From: an uncultured Fretibacterium sp.
GTDB lineage: Bacteria > Synergistota > Synergistia > Synergistales > Aminobacteriaceae
Assembly: GCA_905373185.1 (NCBI GenBank)
Contig: CAJPSE010000104.1
Location: forward strand, 1-6,196
Direction: 5' to 3'
Length of the DNA stretch: 6,196 nt
The notes beneath the pieces were generated by a model. The model was not told where the DNA came from. It saw only the letters and a list, made by a program, of their open reading frames with translations, and did no database searches. Shown piece after piece: positions 4,484 through 6,196 of the stretch (position 1 is the first letter of the stretch; each line of letters starts with the position of its first letter). Made by a program: the position numbers and the translations under genes.

Positions 4484-5365
4484 ACGGGGTACGGACAGGA
4501 TCTCGACGCGGTATTTTTTGAGCAGCCGGACTGGATGATAGGAGAGCTTCGCCTCCCTCAGCCCCGGATTGCCCATGTCCTCCTCACGGTTCACCCAGGC
4601 GTAGTCCGAGCCCTGATTTTGCAGAAACAGTCGATTTAGGGCCTGATAGCTTCCGGCGTAATCCTCCAGGGCCTTTTCGAAGCGTATGTCCAGGGTCTTC
4701 GCGTCCAGTTCCTCGGCGATCGTGTAGCCGACGGTCGTTCCGTCGGCCCGCAGTAGGGCCCCCAGGAAGGGAAGCTCGTCCCATCGTTCGAGGGCCCGCC
4801 GAATGGCTCGGTCCTCGTCCTCGAGGGAGGGTGAACTGGCTTCCTTATGCCGCAGCCACCTCGCCTGGAAATCCAGGAGTTCGGGAAAATCCTCCGGGAG
4901 GAGCGGGATGTACTCCCAGTCGTAGGAGGACTGAAAGGAGCGGACATGGGCCCGCTTCTGGGCGAAGTGGCTGCCGTCCAGGGCTATCAGCTCGGGCACG
5001 GAATGGAGGTACTCCCACTCGTCCCGGTCCTCCGTGACCTCGAGGCGAGCGGCCAGAGAATCGGAAAAACGTCCGACGACGGCCTCCGGAACGTCCAGCA
5101 GGATGTCACCGGGCGTGAAATGTTCCCGGAGGAGGGTGTCCCAGTCCGCGGTGTCCCAGTCCCCCACGGGCGAACAGAACCCGGGCTTGCTCCCGTGCGA
5201 GCGCAGCCAGCAGAGCGCGCCGTCCCAGGCCAGCTCCATGGGGTTCGTATCCCCCCAGCCCCACAGGGAGAAGAAGGAGTATTCGGCATACTTGACGGAG
5301 GTGCGGCCGTACAACTCGCTGTACGGCACTCGGTCCTCCCAGGTCAACGGTCTGAAGGAGAGCAT
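4475..5365 (-). CDS. DUF2156 (phosphatidylglycerol lysyltransferase C-terminal-like) protein
   Basis: A 296-aa soluble protein of the DUF2156 family, which has a tandem GNAT-like fold related to the catalytic part of MprF and FemX aminoacyltransferases. The free-standing form seen here lacks the MprF membrane domain and its substrate is not established. Diagnostic stretches are YAEYSFFSLWGWGD (26-39), WEYLHSVPELIALDGSHF (117-134), KRAHVRSF (137-144) and NREEDMGNPGLREAKLSY (259-276) followed by HPVRLLKKY (277-285). The ATG at 5365 has AGGAAGG about nine bases upstream. It follows the HU terminator by 65 bp with no obvious promoter, and ends in a tandem repeat before ugd. Transfer of an aminoacyl or acyl group to a lipid or peptide is the likely activity by family analogy only. 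Confidence 0.9.
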   Translation of the reverse strand: MLSFRPLTWEDRVPYSELYGRTSVKYAEYSFFSLWGWGDTNPMELAWDGALCWLRSHGSKPGFCSPVGDWDTADWDTLLREHFTPGDILLDVPEAVVGRFSDSLAARLEVTEDRDEWEYLHSVPELIALDGSHFAQKRAHVRSFQSSYDWEYIPLLPEDFPELLDFQARWLRHKEASSPSLEDEDRAIRRALERWDELPFLGALLRADGTTVGYTIAEELDAKTLDIRFEKALEDYAGSYQALNRLFLQNQGSDYAWVNREEDMGNPGLREAKLSYHPVRLLKKYRVEILSVPRGT

Positions 5366-5430
5366 ATACCCGGTTCCTTCCTGGCCTCTTCGGGCTCCTC
5401 GGCCTCCGGATGGAGGGGGAGGGAGAAGAC

Positions 5431-5458
5431 AAAAAGCGGCTCTTGTAAGGGCCGCTTT
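5431..5458 (-). terminator. Rho-independent terminator of the HU gene
   Basis: Arms AAGCGGC and GCCGCTT (5434-5440 with 5451-5457) with a 10-nt loop are followed on the minus strand by a T5 tract overlapping the arm end. A second small hairpin (CCG-AAAA-CGG type, 5472-5482) lies between the HU stop and this one. Confidence 0.75.
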
Positions 5459-5494
5459 CCGTAAGAAATCTCCGTTTTGCGGAAAAAGACGGCG

Positions 5495-5797
5495 TTACTT
5501 CGTCTTCTTCTTGCCCTTGACGGCCAGGACCTTTTCCTTCAGGTCCTTGCCGGGACGAAACACGGGAACCTTCTTGGCGGGGATCTTGACGACCTTGGAA
5601 GGATCCTGCGGGTTGCGGCCTTCGCGGGCGGCGCGCTCCTTGACCTCAAAAACGCCGAAGCCGACGAACGTGCACTTCTCCCCTTTGGCCAGGGCTCCCT
5701 CGATCGAAACGAAAACCTCCTCGACGATGGGGGCAACGTCCTTCTTCTTCACAAGCAACTTCTCGGCAATCTGGTCAATAAGCTCGGCTTTGGTCAC
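5495..5797 (-). CDS. hup: HU family DNA-binding protein
   Basis: A 100-aa nucleoid protein that binds and bends DNA as a dimer. Residues 1-45 form the helical dimerisation part. Residues 46-64 (GFGVFEVKERAAREGRNPQ) are the HU/IHF signature. Residues ~53-76 form the DNA-wrapping arms, with the intercalating proline P63 in RNPQ. The C-terminal helix is followed by a lysine-rich tail (VKGKKKTK) about 10 residues longer than the usual 90-residue HU, which may add DNA contacts. The start is GTG at 5797 with GGAGGTG eight bases upstream. It is a single-gene unit with its own promoter and terminator. HU rather than IHF is favoured by the arm sequence but not proven. Confidence 0.95.
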   Translation of the reverse strand: MTKAELIDQIAEKLLVKKKDVAPIVEEVFVSIEGALAKGEKCTFVGFGVFEVKERAAREGRNPQDPSKVVKIPAKKVPVFRPGKDLKEKVLAVKGKKKTK

Positions 5798-5829
5798 GAC
5801 TTACACCTCCATAACAAAGATTTTTCTGC

Positions 5830-5857
5830 ATTCTATCAGCCTTTATAAAATATACAA
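5830..5857 (-). promoter_or_regulatory. Promoter of the HU gene
   Basis: TTGTAT (5852-5857) and TAGAAT (5830-5835) on the minus strand are separated by 16 bp and followed by a leader of about 25 nt to the SD and GTG. Confidence 0.7.
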
Positions 5858-6038
5858 GCCCCTTTGGGATAAAAAAATAGCGATGTAGACGCTTCTTAGG
5901 GGGATTTTTCATATAAATGAACAATAATGCTCATATATATTAAGTCTCAAGAATCATACGGAATTCTGAACTTGCCCTCAGGTATGGAGTTCCATTTCCA
6001 TTTGTCTTCCATTCGTCCCCTCTCGTCCCTCGGATAAT

Positions 6039-6119
6039 TGTGGAAAATCGAGGTGGATGAGAGCGGATGAAACGTAAATTCTTCGATGTTATTCACAATA
6101 TGCACAGGAGTTGTTCACA
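6039..6119. promoter_or_regulatory. Cluster of four DnaA-box-like 9-mers
   Basis: TTTTCCACA is on the minus strand at 6039-6047 (fits TTWTNCACA). TTATTCACA at 6089-6097 on the plus strand fits the strict TTATNCACA. ATATGCACA at 6098-6106 is directly adjacent with one mismatch. TTGTTCACA at 6111-6119 has one mismatch. The last three share orientation. Confidence 0.45.
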
Positions 6120-6159
6120 AAAAAGGGTTCCAAGGGACTCGTCCCTTGATGAAGCCCCT
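6119..6159 (-). terminator. Possible terminator for a minus-strand gene beyond the window
   Basis: A perfect 7-bp stem, CAAGGGA/TCCCTTG with a 4-nt loop (6131-6148), is extended by outer AGGG/CCCT arms (6124-6127 with 6156-6159). On the minus strand it is followed by six T residues. It overlaps the last DnaA-like box. Confidence 0.45.
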
Positions 6160-6164
6160 AAGCG

Positions 6165-6196
6165 ACCCGCACAACTCGCTTTCGCTCGTTGGCGGT
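6165..6196. repeat. Imperfect hairpin at the right edge
   Basis: ACC-GC-CAAC on the left pairs with GTTG-GC-GGT on the right, with two single-base bulges and a CGCTTTCGCTC-type loop. It ends exactly at the last base of the window, so its full extent may be cut. Confidence 0.35.

Larger units (their letters stand above)
5858..6196. other. Gene-free region, possible oriC or DnaA-binding locus
   Basis: No coding frame with family likeness or a good RBS is found here. The left part (5859-5945) is AT-rich, with A7 and T5 runs, a TTCAT/ATGAA hairpin at 5908-5921 and a TATATAT stretch, and could unwind easily. The middle part is pyrimidine-rich (5985-6030). The right part carries the DnaA-box-like cluster and two hairpins. 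An AT-rich stretch plus clustered boxes is the layout of a replication origin, but no dnaA or dnaN is visible. Confidence 0.3.

Noticed and set aside
4847..5888. Plus-strand open frames opposite the DUF2156 and HU genes
   Set aside because: Shadows of those genes; no RBS or recognisable motif.
1..6196. CRISPR array
   Set aside because: No regularly spaced direct repeats with unique spacers; the only tandem repeat has a 12-bp period without spacers.

Overview
The window looks like part of a high-GC bacterial chromosome with compact coding genes and AT-richer intergenic stretches. The bacterial evidence is firm: standard sigma70-type promoters, Shine-Dalgarno sites, an HU protein, and a tRNA with encoded CCA. 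The gene families present (DUF364, FecCD permease, DUF2156, HU with a lysine-rich tail) would suit a Synergistota or Firmicutes-like anaerobe. That placement is an inference with low confidence and was not tested by any search.

Nearly all recognisable genes lie on the minus strand. From left to right in window coordinates:
(1) Positions 1-1104 hold the start of a FecCD-type metal/siderophore ABC permease and, upstream of it in transcription, a complete DUF4213/DUF364 putative heavy-metal-chelation protein. They form a metal-uptake operon with a promoter near 1158-1186. The first 33 bases exactly repeat, inverted, bases 924-956, so the permease is cut by a fold-back junction at the window edge.
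(2) Positions 1105-2800 are an accessory patch. It contains a possible small RNA on the plus strand, a hairpin that resembles the right end of an IS200/IS605 element, and a minus-strand mini-operon. The mini-operon consists of a small ORF with an in-frame stop, a 52-residue double-membrane-segment microprotein, and an excisionase-like HTH protein coupled to it by an ATGA overlap. Next to these are two decayed coding relics that converge on a shared CTAG: a ribbon-helix-helix antitoxin-like gene with an in-frame stop, and a frameshifted unknown.
(3) Positions 2775-2952 hold a tRNA-Gly(CCC) gene with its own promoter and terminator.
(4) Positions 2983-5365 hold a complete UDP-glucose 6-dehydrogenase and a DUF2156 protein, in that order on the map but transcribed in the reverse order.
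(5) Positions 5431-5857 hold an HU-family DNA-binding protein with a clear promoter, RBS and terminator.
(6) Positions 5858-6196 contain no gene. They hold an AT-rich stretch followed by four DnaA-box-like 9-mers within 81 bp, a minus-strand terminator-like hairpin, and an imperfect hairpin that ends exactly at the window edge. This region is a candidate replication origin or DnaA-binding locus.

The metal-uptake pair, the nucleotide-sugar enzyme, the DUF2156 protein and HU are ordinary chromosomal genes. The unusual content is the decayed accessory patch at 1300-2722 and the DnaA-box cluster at 6039-6119.
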